This document shows positions 34,836-42,459 of a DNA stretch of 64,000 nucleotides, piece by piece. A model generated the notes under the pieces. That model ran no database searches and had not been told where the DNA came from. It saw only the letters and a program-made list of their open reading frames with translations. The DNA comes from Gluconobacter cadivus. GTDB taxonomy: Bacteria; Pseudomonadota; Alphaproteobacteria; Acetobacterales; Acetobacteraceae. Numbering within the stretch: position 1 is the first letter of the stretch; every line of letters begins with the position of its first letter. Position numbers and translations under genes: made by a program. Location of the stretch: NCBI RefSeq assembly GCF_015244745.1, contig NZ_JABCQI010000003.1, positions 186,001-250,000 of the forward strand, given 5' to 3'.

Positions 34836-35378
34836 ATGGATCTGGGAGCGCGCCTGCGGTTTGTCCGGACAGCCAGAAATCTGTCCCAGCGTGAACTGGC
34901 CAAGCGGACCGGAGTCACCAATTCCACGATTTCCCTGATCGAATCCGGGGATATGAACCCCTCCGTCGGGACGCTCAAGCGGGTGCTGGACGGGATTCCC
35001 GTAACACTTGGTGAATTTTTCAGCATCGTCCCGGAAGGGGGAGACAAGATCTTTTACCGCGCGGACGAACTCCTGACCTTCGAGCAGGGAGGCGTCGTGT
35101 TCCGGCAGGTGGGTGCGTCCTCATTTGGCAGGACGCTTCAGATTTTGCGGGAAAACTATTCGTCCGGCGCTGATACGGGGGCTGCGGTTTATGCCCATGA
35201 GGGTGAGGAGGGCGGTTTCATCCTTCACGGGCGTGTGGAAATTACGGTCGGAGAACGGCAGGAGATCCTTGGGCCGGGGGATGCTTATCATTTTGACAGT
35301 CGCCAGCCACACCGGTTTCGATGTCTGAGTTCCGAAGGCTGTGAGATCATCAGCGCCTGTACGCCACCGACATTCTGA
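34836..35378 (+). CDS. XRE-family regulator with C-terminal cupin (PuuR-like)
   Basis: A 180-residue protein. The N-terminal XRE helix-turn-helix is LGARLRFVRTARNLSQRELAKRTGVTNSTISLIESGDMNPSVGTLKRVLD. The C-terminal cupin_2 barrel shows YAHEGEEGGFILHGRVEITVGERQEILGPGDAYHFDSRQPHRF with the metal-site-like H-x-x-x-E-x-G pattern and PHRF. This architecture regulates amino-acid, polyamine or sulfur metabolism in Proteobacteria. No catabolic target gene is adjacent on the same strand, so the target is unknown. The inverted repeat upstream suggests autoregulation. Confidence 0.9.
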   Translation: MDLGARLRFVRTARNLSQRELAKRTGVTNSTISLIESGDMNPSVGTLKRVLDGIPVTLGEFFSIVPEGGDKIFYRADELLTFEQGGVVFRQVGASSFGRTLQILRENYSSGADTGAAVYAHEGEEGGFILHGRVEITVGERQEILGPGDAYHFDSRQPHRFRCLSSEGCEIISACTPPTF

Positions 35379-35501
35379 GTTTTTTTGCTCTGTTCTTCAA
35401 AAGAACGGGAGGGGTGTGGCCGTCTCCCGGTTGCTGCGTTCTATCGTCTGGTGGGCCTGTCAGACATGTGAGATGGGTGTGCTCAGGGGAGAGCCACGGG
35501 C

Positions 35502-35924
35502 ATGCGAGACCGTCCGTATCCTGAACGTTTCAACTGGCGGCGTTTCATATCCGGATCTGTGCGGACGGGGCTACGCGTGTTGATGTGCGTGTGCGTTCTG
35601 GAGGGGACGGTATGGGGAGAAACCGTCACGCGGACACCTGACATCTGCCCGGTTCGCAAAAGCGTTTTGCAGATCGACACGAAGGCACTTGCGGCGGCTG
35701 TCGCAGAGTTGGAGCGCAAGACGCGATGCCCGGTGCTGATGGATGATGCGCTTTTGCAGGACAAAAGCAGCGTGCCCATCCGGGGGCTGTATACACCGCG
35801 GGATGCGCTGGTGCGGCTGCTGGGTAATGCGGAACTGGACGTGATCGAGACGGTTCAGGGGCTGGCAGTCATGCCGCTGACCTATCGCGAGGCGCATCGC
35901 AGGGATCATGCCTCGCATCTGTAA
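35502..35924 (+). CDS. Stand-alone STN (secretin/TonB short N-terminal) domain protein
   Basis: A 140-residue exported protein. After a basic start, a hydrophobic segment (GLRVLMCVCVLEGTVWGE) acts as a signal peptide. Residues about 58-125 form an STN domain: LAAAVAELERKTRCPVLMDDALLQDKSSVPIRGLYTPRDALVRLLGNAELDVIETVQGLAVMPL. STN domains normally sit at the N-terminus of transducing TonB receptors and contact FecR-like anti-sigma factors. Here it is alone, with no sigma/FecR pair nearby. Convergent with the bc1 operon. Confidence 0.75.
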   Translation: MRDRPYPERFNWRRFISGSVRTGLRVLMCVCVLEGTVWGETVTRTPDICPVRKSVLQIDTKALAAAVAELERKTRCPVLMDDALLQDKSSVPIRGLYTPRDALVRLLGNAELDVIETVQGLAVMPLTYREAHRRDHASHL

Positions 35925-35936
35925 GTGTTGTTCCAG

Positions 35937-36644
35937 TTATTGGGGGCGCGATTTCCAGATCCGGCGTTGCAGCACGAAGGTCAGGAGCGCCATCAGGGCG
36001 AGGTACGCCAGAGCGTAGAGGCCAATCCGTCTGCGTTCTGCTGCGTGCGGATGCGCGACGTCGTTGAGAAAGGCCGAAACGTCGGTTGCCATCTGTTGGG
36101 TGGTGGCTTTTGTACCGTCCGGGTAGGTCAGCATTCCGTCCTGAAGGGGCGGCGGCATGCCGATATGCTTCCATTTCAGCGCAGTGTTGTAATAGCGGCC
36201 GTCATCGAGTTTCACGCCTGCAGGTGTGGGGGCATAGGACAGGAGGATGCGCCGGATCTGTTCTGCGCCCCCCGGTAATGTCATGGCCAGACGGGAGAGA
36301 TCTGGCGGAAGCAGTCCGTGATTGGCAAGGCGTCCTACGGCCTCGTTGGGATAGGGCGAGAGAATGGGATCAGCGGGTGTGGCGGAACGGGTTTTCGGAT
36401 CGCCATTGTCGTCCGTTCCGTTCGGAATCTGCTGATCGGCGGCCCAGCTTCGGATGGCGTCTGGGGACAGTCCGAAGGCGGCCATATCGCCGTAATCGAC
36501 ATGGTCCATGCCGTGGCAGGCGGCGCAGACCTGCTGGAAGACTATCAGACCACGCTGGGCAGGCGTGCTGGCGCAGGCGGGAAGGGTTGCGAACAGGGGG
36601 GGGAGGCTGGCGACAAGTATGAGATTTCGGATCAGGCGGCTCAT
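35937..36644 (-). CDS. petC: Cytochrome bc1 complex, cytochrome c1 subunit
   Basis: A 235-residue protein: a signal peptide, heme motif CAACH at 40-44, NEAVGRLANHGLLPPDLS (typical c1 region), a methionine-containing HIGMPPPLQDGMLTY, and a C-terminal membrane anchor (LYALAYLALMALLTFVLQRRIW). ATG 36644 overlaps the cytochrome b stop (ATGA), which fixes the start despite an open frame to 36959. It passes electrons from the Rieske centre to soluble cytochrome c in the periplasm. Last gene of the operon. Confidence 0.93.
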   Translation of the reverse strand: MSRLIRNLILVASLPPLFATLPACASTPAQRGLIVFQQVCAACHGMDHVDYGDMAAFGLSPDAIRSWAADQQIPNGTDDNGDPKTRSATPADPILSPYPNEAVGRLANHGLLPPDLSRLAMTLPGGAEQIRRILLSYAPTPAGVKLDDGRYYNTALKWKHIGMPPPLQDGMLTYPDGTKATTQQMATDVSAFLNDVAHPHAAERRRIGLYALAYLALMALLTFVLQRRIWKSRPQ

Positions 36645-37804
36645 GATGTGATCTCCCGTTCCGAAACGAGCGGCATGACCACCAGAAAATGGATGAACCA
36701 CCATGCCATCGCCAGACGGCTGACAATCAGCCATGTTTCGGTCGGAGGGTGCATCCCCGCGACGCCCAGCAGAATAAACGACAGAAAAGCCAGTGGCAGG
36801 GACAGTCGTACCAGTGGGCGGCGTGTGGCCGAACGGGTGGGGGAACGGTCCAGTGCAGGCAGGGCGAACAGAACGGCGAGGCTGCCGACCGCAAGGAGCA
36901 GTCCGCCAAGGCGGGACGGCACGGCGCGGAGAATCGCGTAGAATGGTGCGAAATACCATTCCGGTCGGATATCACGCGGCGTCACGAGTGGATTGGCCTG
37001 AACATAATTGTCCGCGAGCGTCAGCAGGTCGGGCAGGAAAAAGACCAGCCCGGCATAGACCATCAGGAACAGACAGAGCGCGAAGCCGTCCCGGCTGGTG
37101 TAATACGGATGGAACGGGAGGGTCTGTTTCGGGCTGACGGGGTCGATGCCGGAAGGATTGTTCGGCTTGACCACATGCAGGGCCGTAACATGCAGGGCAA
37201 TGACGGCGACGATCGCAAAGGCCATTGTGAAATGCAGCACGAACAGGCGGTGCAGGGCCGTATTCCCCAGCGTTTCGCCACCCAGAAGCAGTTCGGAAAC
37301 CGGCTTGCCGATCAGGGGAATGGTGTGGGCGGCATTCAGGACCACCGTGGCGCCCCAGTAGGACATCTGTCCCCAGGGCAGGACATAACCGGCGAAGGCC
37401 GTGACCATCACCATCAGCATCAGGCCCAGCCCTGTTAGCCACAGCAGTTCGCGCGGAGCCTTGTAGGAGCCGTACCAAAGGCTGCGCGCAATATGGATGT
37501 AGAGGCAGGCGAACAGCATCGTCACGCCGCCCATATGCAGGCTGCGCAGAAACCAGCCTGAGGGGATCTGCCGGTCTATGGCTTCGACGCTGGCAAAAGC
37601 CTGTGTGATGTCAGGGGTGTAGTTGATGGCGAGGAACAGGCCACTGGCGATCATGATGGCCATCGTGACCATCAGGAAGGCGCCGAAGCTCCACAGGGCA
37701 TTGAGGTTCCGGGGCATCGGAAAGGCAATGTATTCGCGGCGCAGGACGCTCATGACGGGCAGGCGGCGTTCAAGCCATCCGGAAGTTTTCTCGGGTGCGG
37801 GCAT
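36641..37804 (-). CDS. petB: Cytochrome bc1 complex, cytochrome b subunit
   Basis: A 387-residue, about eight-helix membrane protein. Diagnostic motifs are RSLHMGGVTMLFACLYIHIARSLWYGSY and HFTMAFAIVAVIALHVTALH (heme-ligand histidine pairs), GYVLPWGQMSYWGATVV, and the Qo-site PEWY in RPEWYFAPFYAILR. It oxidises ubiquinol at the Qo site. It is the middle gene of the Rieske-cyt b-cyt c1 operon, with a 12-base gap to the Rieske gene. Confidence 0.96.
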   Translation of the reverse strand: MPAPEKTSGWLERRLPVMSVLRREYIAFPMPRNLNALWSFGAFLMVTMAIMIASGLFLAINYTPDITQAFASVEAIDRQIPSGWFLRSLHMGGVTMLFACLYIHIARSLWYGSYKAPRELLWLTGLGLMLMVMVTAFAGYVLPWGQMSYWGATVVLNAAHTIPLIGKPVSELLLGGETLGNTALHRLFVLHFTMAFAIVAVIALHVTALHVVKPNNPSGIDPVSPKQTLPFHPYYTSRDGFALCLFLMVYAGLVFFLPDLLTLADNYVQANPLVTPRDIRPEWYFAPFYAILRAVPSRLGGLLLAVGSLAVLFALPALDRSPTRSATRRPLVRLSLPLAFLSFILLGVAGMHPPTETWLIVSRLAMAWWFIHFLVVMPLVSEREITS

Positions 37805-37816
37805 GGGGGCCGGTCC

Positions 37817-38449
37817 TCAGATCTGCTGGATGTCGGACATGCTGAAGCCCGGATCGCCCGCGCTGTGGCCGATGCGGATTTTCGTGTCGGAGAGGAACGT
37901 CACCGGCGGGACCGGCAGATTGTACGGCGCGGGCGCGCGCTGTGCGACGCGGCCTGCGGCATCGAAATGCGAGCCGTGACAGGGGCAGGAATACCCGCCT
38001 TCTGCCTCTGGCGCAGAGCCGGGTTTCTCGAAAGACGGGACACAGCCCAGATGGGTGCAGATTCCGACCAGTACCCCGTAATCGGGGCGGACCGAGCGGT
38101 GCCAGTTCGTGGCGTCTTTCGGCTGCTGGGGCATTTTCGAGTTCGCGTCGCGCAGGGTGGCGATGTGTGCGGGGGTCTGGAGGGCGGCCAGCATCTGTGG
38201 TGTGCGGCGCTGGATGAAAATGGGCCAGTCCTGCCATTGCACGGTCATGTCCTGTCCGGGCGCAAGGGAAGACAGATCGACCTCCAGCGTCTTGTCGGAC
38301 AGCGTCGTGGCGGAGGGGTTTTTCAGGCTGTTGAGAAAAGGGACGGCAAGGGCGCAGGCCCCTGCGCAGCCCAGTGTGACGGTTGCGGTCGTCAGCAGGT
38401 CGCGCCGTTTCGTGCCGCCCGGGGAAGGGGACGTCTCGCTCTGGGTCAT
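37817..38449 (-). CDS. petA: Cytochrome bc1 complex, Rieske iron-sulfur subunit
   Basis: A 210-residue protein with a Tat-like anchor (TKRRDLLTTATVTLGCAGACALAVPFL). The [2Fe-2S] cluster motifs are CTHLGC and CPCHGSHFD; the intervening LGCVPSFEKPGSAPEAEGGYS is typical of ubiquinol-cytochrome c reductase. First gene of the bc1 operon. Gluconobacter is known to have bc1 genes while lacking a cytochrome c oxidase, so the physiological sink is an open question. Confidence 0.95.
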   Translation of the reverse strand: MTQSETSPSPGGTKRRDLLTTATVTLGCAGACALAVPFLNSLKNPSATTLSDKTLEVDLSSLAPGQDMTVQWQDWPIFIQRRTPQMLAALQTPAHIATLRDANSKMPQQPKDATNWHRSVRPDYGVLVGICTHLGCVPSFEKPGSAPEAEGGYSCPCHGSHFDAAGRVAQRAPAPYNLPVPPVTFLSDTKIRIGHSAGDPGFSMSDIQQI

Positions 38450-38625
38450 GCGGAACCTCTGTCGACTGTGCCGGAGTTCCGGCAGGAAAGATGCGCGCAG
38501 GATAGGCGGATTTGCGCTTTCGAGAAAGACACGCTGCCGCGCCGGGAGCGGTAGCTTTCAGACGAAGCGGGGGGTAGTGTGTTTCAAACTGCTACGACAA
38601 CGCATATGCCGGAGGGCTTCGGGCC

Positions 38626-39099
38626 ATGATGATGAGACACGGGTTCAGGATCATGCTGGCGGGGCTTCTTGGCATGGGACCGTTGGTGGCGTCTGCGGCG
38701 ATGGCGGCGGATGGTGCGGCGCTCTACGCGGGAAAATGCGCGATGTGTCACGGCCCTGTGGGCGCAGGGCGGCTCGGCACTTTTCCGGCCCTTGCGGGGC
38801 GGGTTGGTGCCATCGCTTCTTCACCCGAGGGGAAGGCATATCTTGCGGCGGTTCTGGTGAACGGGCTGCATGGGCCGATTCTTGTGGAAGGGCAGTCCTA
38901 CAAGGGATTTATGCCGTCGTTTAAGGCGCTCTCCGATGACGATATTGCCGCTGTTCTGAGCTATGCAGCGACGCTGGGAGGCGGATCGTCGTCCGGGATT
39001 TCCGCTCAGGAGGTCGCATCCGTCCGATCGGTCCCGATGGATGCAGCGGCAGTTCAGGCCAAAAGAACGGCGCTTCAGGCGAGTCACGTTATTCCCTGA
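38626..39099 (+). CDS. Class I cytochrome c (c552-like)
   Basis: A 157-residue periplasmic monoheme cytochrome: signal peptide to about residue 28 (GPLVASAAMAA), heme site CAMCH at 38-42, methionine ligand in YKGFMPSF, and a typical SDDDIAAVLSYAATLGGG C-terminal helix. GGAGGG lies upstream. It is divergent from the bc1 operon with a gap of about 175 bases, so it is the likely electron acceptor of cytochrome c1. Confidence 0.92.
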   Translation: MMMRHGFRIMLAGLLGMGPLVASAAMAADGAALYAGKCAMCHGPVGAGRLGTFPALAGRVGAIASSPEGKAYLAAVLVNGLHGPILVEGQSYKGFMPSFKALSDDDIAAVLSYAATLGGGSSSGISAQEVASVRSVPMDAAAVQAKRTALQASHVIP

Positions 39100-39110
39100 T
39101 GGAAAATGGA

Positions 39111-39191
39111 CATCTTTTGATATCAAATAAACGCAATTGCGTGTTGTAACGAAGCGTCTATCTCTGACTAGCTGCGTTAACTCAAAAGATG
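39111..39191. promoter_or_regulatory. Cluster of palindromes upstream of the TetR gene
   Basis: Two perfect 12-base palindromes, TTTGATATCAAA (39115-39126) and ACGCAATTGCGT (39131-39142), lie 16 bases apart centre to centre. In addition CATCTTTTGA (39111-39120) and TCAAAAGATG (39182-39191) are perfect ten-base arms that frame the whole region. The spot, just before a TetR gene, suits operators for autoregulation. Confidence 0.55.
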
Positions 39192-39228
39192 ATGTCGACC
39201 GATCAGATGGTCAGGAAGGGAAATACTC

Positions 39229-39882
39229 ATGTCGCAGACCGCAGTGACGCATACTTTACCGCTAAAGCCTGTTCATGTTCCCGTCCGGGACCGTGCGTTG
39301 ATCCGTGCGCCGGGACGGCCGATCAATCTCGGGCTGAAAGACAATATCCTCGCGGCGATCGCGCAGGTTCTGGCGGAGGAAGGCTATCAGGGCCTCACCA
39401 TCAGTCGCGTGGCCAAGGCCGCCGGGGTTTCAACCGCTACGGTCTATCGTCGCTGGCCCACGAAACAGGCGATGTTCTTCGATGCAATTCGTCTGTGGCG
39501 CGATGATCTGACGCCGCAGATCGATACGGGGAGCTTTGCCGGGGACGTGGACGAGCTGATTGCCGCGCGCATCCGCTTCCTCGCTACCCCGCTGGGCCGG
39601 ACTTACGGAACCCTGCTGGGCGAGGCTGTGCATGATCCGGAGTTCGGTCAGGTTCTGTGGGAAGTCAGCGTCGTGCCGGCGCGTGCGCAGATGGCATTGT
39701 TTCTTGAGCGCGCAAGCAAGCGGGGCGAAAAGGTTTTCTGCCAGCATGCCGATACGGTGCTGGACATGCTCCTCAGCACGATCCATTTCCGCGCTATGAA
39801 CATGCTGGGGCGGGAGCCCATGGACGCGCAGAGCAATCTGCGGGAAATCCAGTCGCTCGCGCGGTGTCTGATTTCCTGCTGA
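39229..39882 (+). CDS. TetR/AcrR-family regulator
   Basis: A 217-residue protein. The N-terminal helix-turn-helix is ILAAIAQVLAEEGYQGLTISRVAKAAGVSTATVYRRWPTKQAMFFDAI, preceded by a basic arm (RAPGRPINLG). The C-terminal domain (TetR_C_11-like: GTLLGEAVHDPEFGQVLWEVSVVPAR) is helical and would bind an unknown ligand. AGGAAGGG precedes ATG 39229. It converges with the TonB-dependent receptor gene, ending 16 bases from it. Confidence 0.9.
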   Translation: MSQTAVTHTLPLKPVHVPVRDRALIRAPGRPINLGLKDNILAAIAQVLAEEGYQGLTISRVAKAAGVSTATVYRRWPTKQAMFFDAIRLWRDDLTPQIDTGSFAGDVDELIAARIRFLATPLGRTYGTLLGEAVHDPEFGQVLWEVSVVPARAQMALFLERASKRGEKVFCQHADTVLDMLLSTIHFRAMNMLGREPMDAQSNLREIQSLARCLISC

Positions 39883-39898
39883 GAGGGCAGGCGCCTTA

Positions 39899-42223
39899 TC
39901 AGAAGCCGTATGAGATCCGGCCGCCGATAAAGCGCGGCGGGCCGGGGATGTAGAAATAGGTCGTCGTCGCCATGCCGCCGCTTTCGAAAAAGCTGCGGTT
40001 GAGCAGGTTGGAGGCGTAAATCGTGGCCTCCCACTTCCCGGAAGAGGGGCGCAGGGTCGCATGGGCGCCGAGCAGAAAATACGGTGGCAGGCGATAGAAG
40101 CCGGTGCCGCCGACCGCGATGGCCTGACTGCCGCGATAGGACCAGTCCGGCCCGACATCGAGCCCGAGCGCCGATGTCAGAGGCTGCCGCCATTCCGCCT
40201 GACCGTTCAGGGTCAGCTTGGGCTGGCCGTTATCCACGCCTGCAAAGTTGCTGTTCACGGCCCGCCAAACGCCCGTTTTGGCGTAGGCCGCATTCGTGGC
40301 GGCGCGGTTGACGTTCAGGAAGTCCTGATAATTGCCACGCTGCCAGCCAATGTTCTGCGTCACGAAGACATGGCGTATGGGGTGAAATTCGACCGTGCCT
40401 TCGAAACCCCAGCTTTCGGATTTCGGGACATTCGTGATTTCGCTGAGTGGGCCGTAATTCGGGATCAGGACCGTGCCGACAACCTGCTGGCCGTGGAAGT
40501 CGTTATAGAACGCCGCACCATTCAGACGCAGGACATTGGGGATCGGATCGCTTTTGAACCCGAATTCGTAGGTCAGAACCGTCTCGGGGCCGAACGGATC
40601 AAGCTGGGCCTGGATCTGGGTGTTGTTGGCGCTGAAACCGCCGGGTTTGAAGCCCTTGCTCATCTTGTAATAGACGAGCGTGGTTTTTGTCGCCTGCCAT
40701 GAGACGCCGACCTGTCCGGCGAACTGGGCCGCAGCCGTGCTCTCGCCATGGAAAGCCGTCGTCTTTCCGCCGAAAATTTCAGACGTCAGGCCTGGCAGGC
40801 TGCGGTCGTCGATTTCGTGCAGCAGGCCCGCAAACAGCGTGACATTATGAGGCAGGCGATAGCTGACATGGCCAAATTCGGACGTGCTTTCCTGATTCAT
40901 GGAAAAGGACGTCGCCATCATGTAACCGCGGGCCGCATAGTCGGTATAATCGAAGAAAAAGCGCTGTTTCATTCGGCTGCGCTGATAGAACGCGCCCACG
41001 ACCCATTGCAGGCGGCTGTCGGGGTTGCTGGAGCCCAGACGCAGTTCCTGCGTGAAGGCGTTGGCACTGATGGTGCGGTAGGTGTCGGCTTCGGCCCGTG
41101 ATGTGCCGTCCTGATCGGTGTATTCGCCCTGTCGTCCGGTTTCGAAGGCTGTGACGGATGTGAGTTTCGCAACTCCGAAATCATGGTCCATATGCAGGTC
41201 CCAGCCCCAGAACTGGTTGTGTTCGCTGGGTTTGAGACCTTCCGGGCGTCCGATCAGGTTTGCGAATTGCGGCCGCATCGACCATTCGGCCTGTTGCTGG
41301 CCAAGATGCGGCAGCGCGGCCGAGCCGATCAGGCGATGGACGGCCTGACTGGTGACGACCTGACTGTTGTCCTGCACGAAATGCCCGGATAGCAGGATCG
41401 TGGTGCGGTTGTCGTCTGAATGCCAGCGCAGCTTTCCACGCAGGGCGTAGGAGTCTGCGTCGCCCAGATGCGCGCCGTTCTGCGGATCGGTCTGCCAGCC
41501 ACCACCCTGCCGGATCTGTCCGGCCAGACGGAAATCGAGCCCCTTGGCGATCGGGCCTGAAATATAGGCCTCGCTCCGGCTTCGGGCGTAAGACGCGATG
41601 TCCTGACTGGCGCCGTAGTGCCATGTGCTGGTTGGATCGGCGGTACGGAAGCGGATTTCACCGCCGGTATCGGACTGGCCATGCGTGGTCCCGACCGGGC
41701 CCGGAGCAACCGTGACGTCCGCCAGATCGAACATCAGCCCGCTCGACAGCGTCGAGAACGCGAACGGCACGTCATCGAAATAGGTCATGACGGTAGGAAT
41801 ATTGTTCTGGGTGAAGTCGTTGAAGCCGACCCCACGCAGATAGAAATTGTTGGAGGCCGTGCCGTTGACCGACTGGATTGTCAGGTTGGGGGCCACGCGC
41901 TCCAGACCGCGCAGGGTGACGACGCCGCGCTGGATCAGGCGTTCTGCGCTCAGGCGGGTGTCGGCATCGGGGAGATGCTGTGCTGCAACGAAGGCGAAAT
42001 CCGTGCGGCGCGCGGTGACGGCGATCGTTTCGGTATTACGGGCCTGAACGGATTGTGGAGTGGTTTTGCGCGGGGCTGGCTTTGCCCCTGACGGATGGGC
42101 ATTCGCGTGATGGGGGGCTCCGGTTTTTCCGTGCAGCGGCTTCGCTTTCTCCGTCGGGGCGGCGAGAGCGAGGGACGGGCCGAGGAGGCTGGCGCTCAGG
42201 AGAAGGGCCTTGCGAAGCGTCAT
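39899..42223 (-). CDS. TonB-dependent outer-membrane receptor
   Basis: A 774-residue protein: a signal peptide (LRKALLLSASLLGPSLALA), a His/Pro/Lys-rich linker, TonB-box-like ETIAVTARR, a plug domain (FYLRGVGFNDFTQNNIPTVMTYFDDVPFA), then a 22-strand-type beta barrel ending in aromatic GGRISYGF. The pattern FLYLRGVG with ATQNN-like loops resembles FyuA/CirA-type 'iron complex' receptors used by sphingomonads and acetic acid bacteria for diverse ligands. The ligand is not determinable. Divergent from a second receptor. Confidence 0.9.
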   Translation of the reverse strand: MTLRKALLLSASLLGPSLALAAPTEKAKPLHGKTGAPHHANAHPSGAKPAPRKTTPQSVQARNTETIAVTARRTDFAFVAAQHLPDADTRLSAERLIQRGVVTLRGLERVAPNLTIQSVNGTASNNFYLRGVGFNDFTQNNIPTVMTYFDDVPFAFSTLSSGLMFDLADVTVAPGPVGTTHGQSDTGGEIRFRTADPTSTWHYGASQDIASYARSRSEAYISGPIAKGLDFRLAGQIRQGGGWQTDPQNGAHLGDADSYALRGKLRWHSDDNRTTILLSGHFVQDNSQVVTSQAVHRLIGSAALPHLGQQQAEWSMRPQFANLIGRPEGLKPSEHNQFWGWDLHMDHDFGVAKLTSVTAFETGRQGEYTDQDGTSRAEADTYRTISANAFTQELRLGSSNPDSRLQWVVGAFYQRSRMKQRFFFDYTDYAARGYMMATSFSMNQESTSEFGHVSYRLPHNVTLFAGLLHEIDDRSLPGLTSEIFGGKTTAFHGESTAAAQFAGQVGVSWQATKTTLVYYKMSKGFKPGGFSANNTQIQAQLDPFGPETVLTYEFGFKSDPIPNVLRLNGAAFYNDFHGQQVVGTVLIPNYGPLSEITNVPKSESWGFEGTVEFHPIRHVFVTQNIGWQRGNYQDFLNVNRAATNAAYAKTGVWRAVNSNFAGVDNGQPKLTLNGQAEWRQPLTSALGLDVGPDWSYRGSQAIAVGGTGFYRLPPYFLLGAHATLRPSSGKWEATIYASNLLNRSFFESGGMATTTYFYIPGPPRFIGGRISYGF

Positions 42224-42385
42224 GGAAAGGTCGGAGCTCCTGAAAAGGACGGCGTCAGTCGTGGGGGCAGTCTGCCTGAGAGCGCAGGCAAACCCGGCAA
42301 TTCACGGTGCTTATATTGTACTTGTGCAACAGCGCCAACGCGCAACGCCTTGTGGCGGGTTGGCGGGGCAGATTTCGCTTGAATC

Positions 42386-42402
42386 GTTATGATATAACAT
42401 AA
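42386..42402. promoter_or_regulatory. Zur-box-like dyad between the two TonB receptors
   Basis: GTTATGATATAACATAA contains two interleaved dyads: GTTAT-GAT-ATAAC and TTATG-ATATAA-CATAA. This resembles the GTTAT-N-ATAAC core described for proteobacterial zinc uptake regulators. It is 57 bases upstream of the start at 42460 and may overlap a -10 box. The assignment to Zur is inference. Confidence 0.42.
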
Positions 42403-42459
42403 TAAGAGGGCCGCTCTGACAATCCTTCGTCTTTGCCTGCATCCCCGTCCGGAGGTTTC

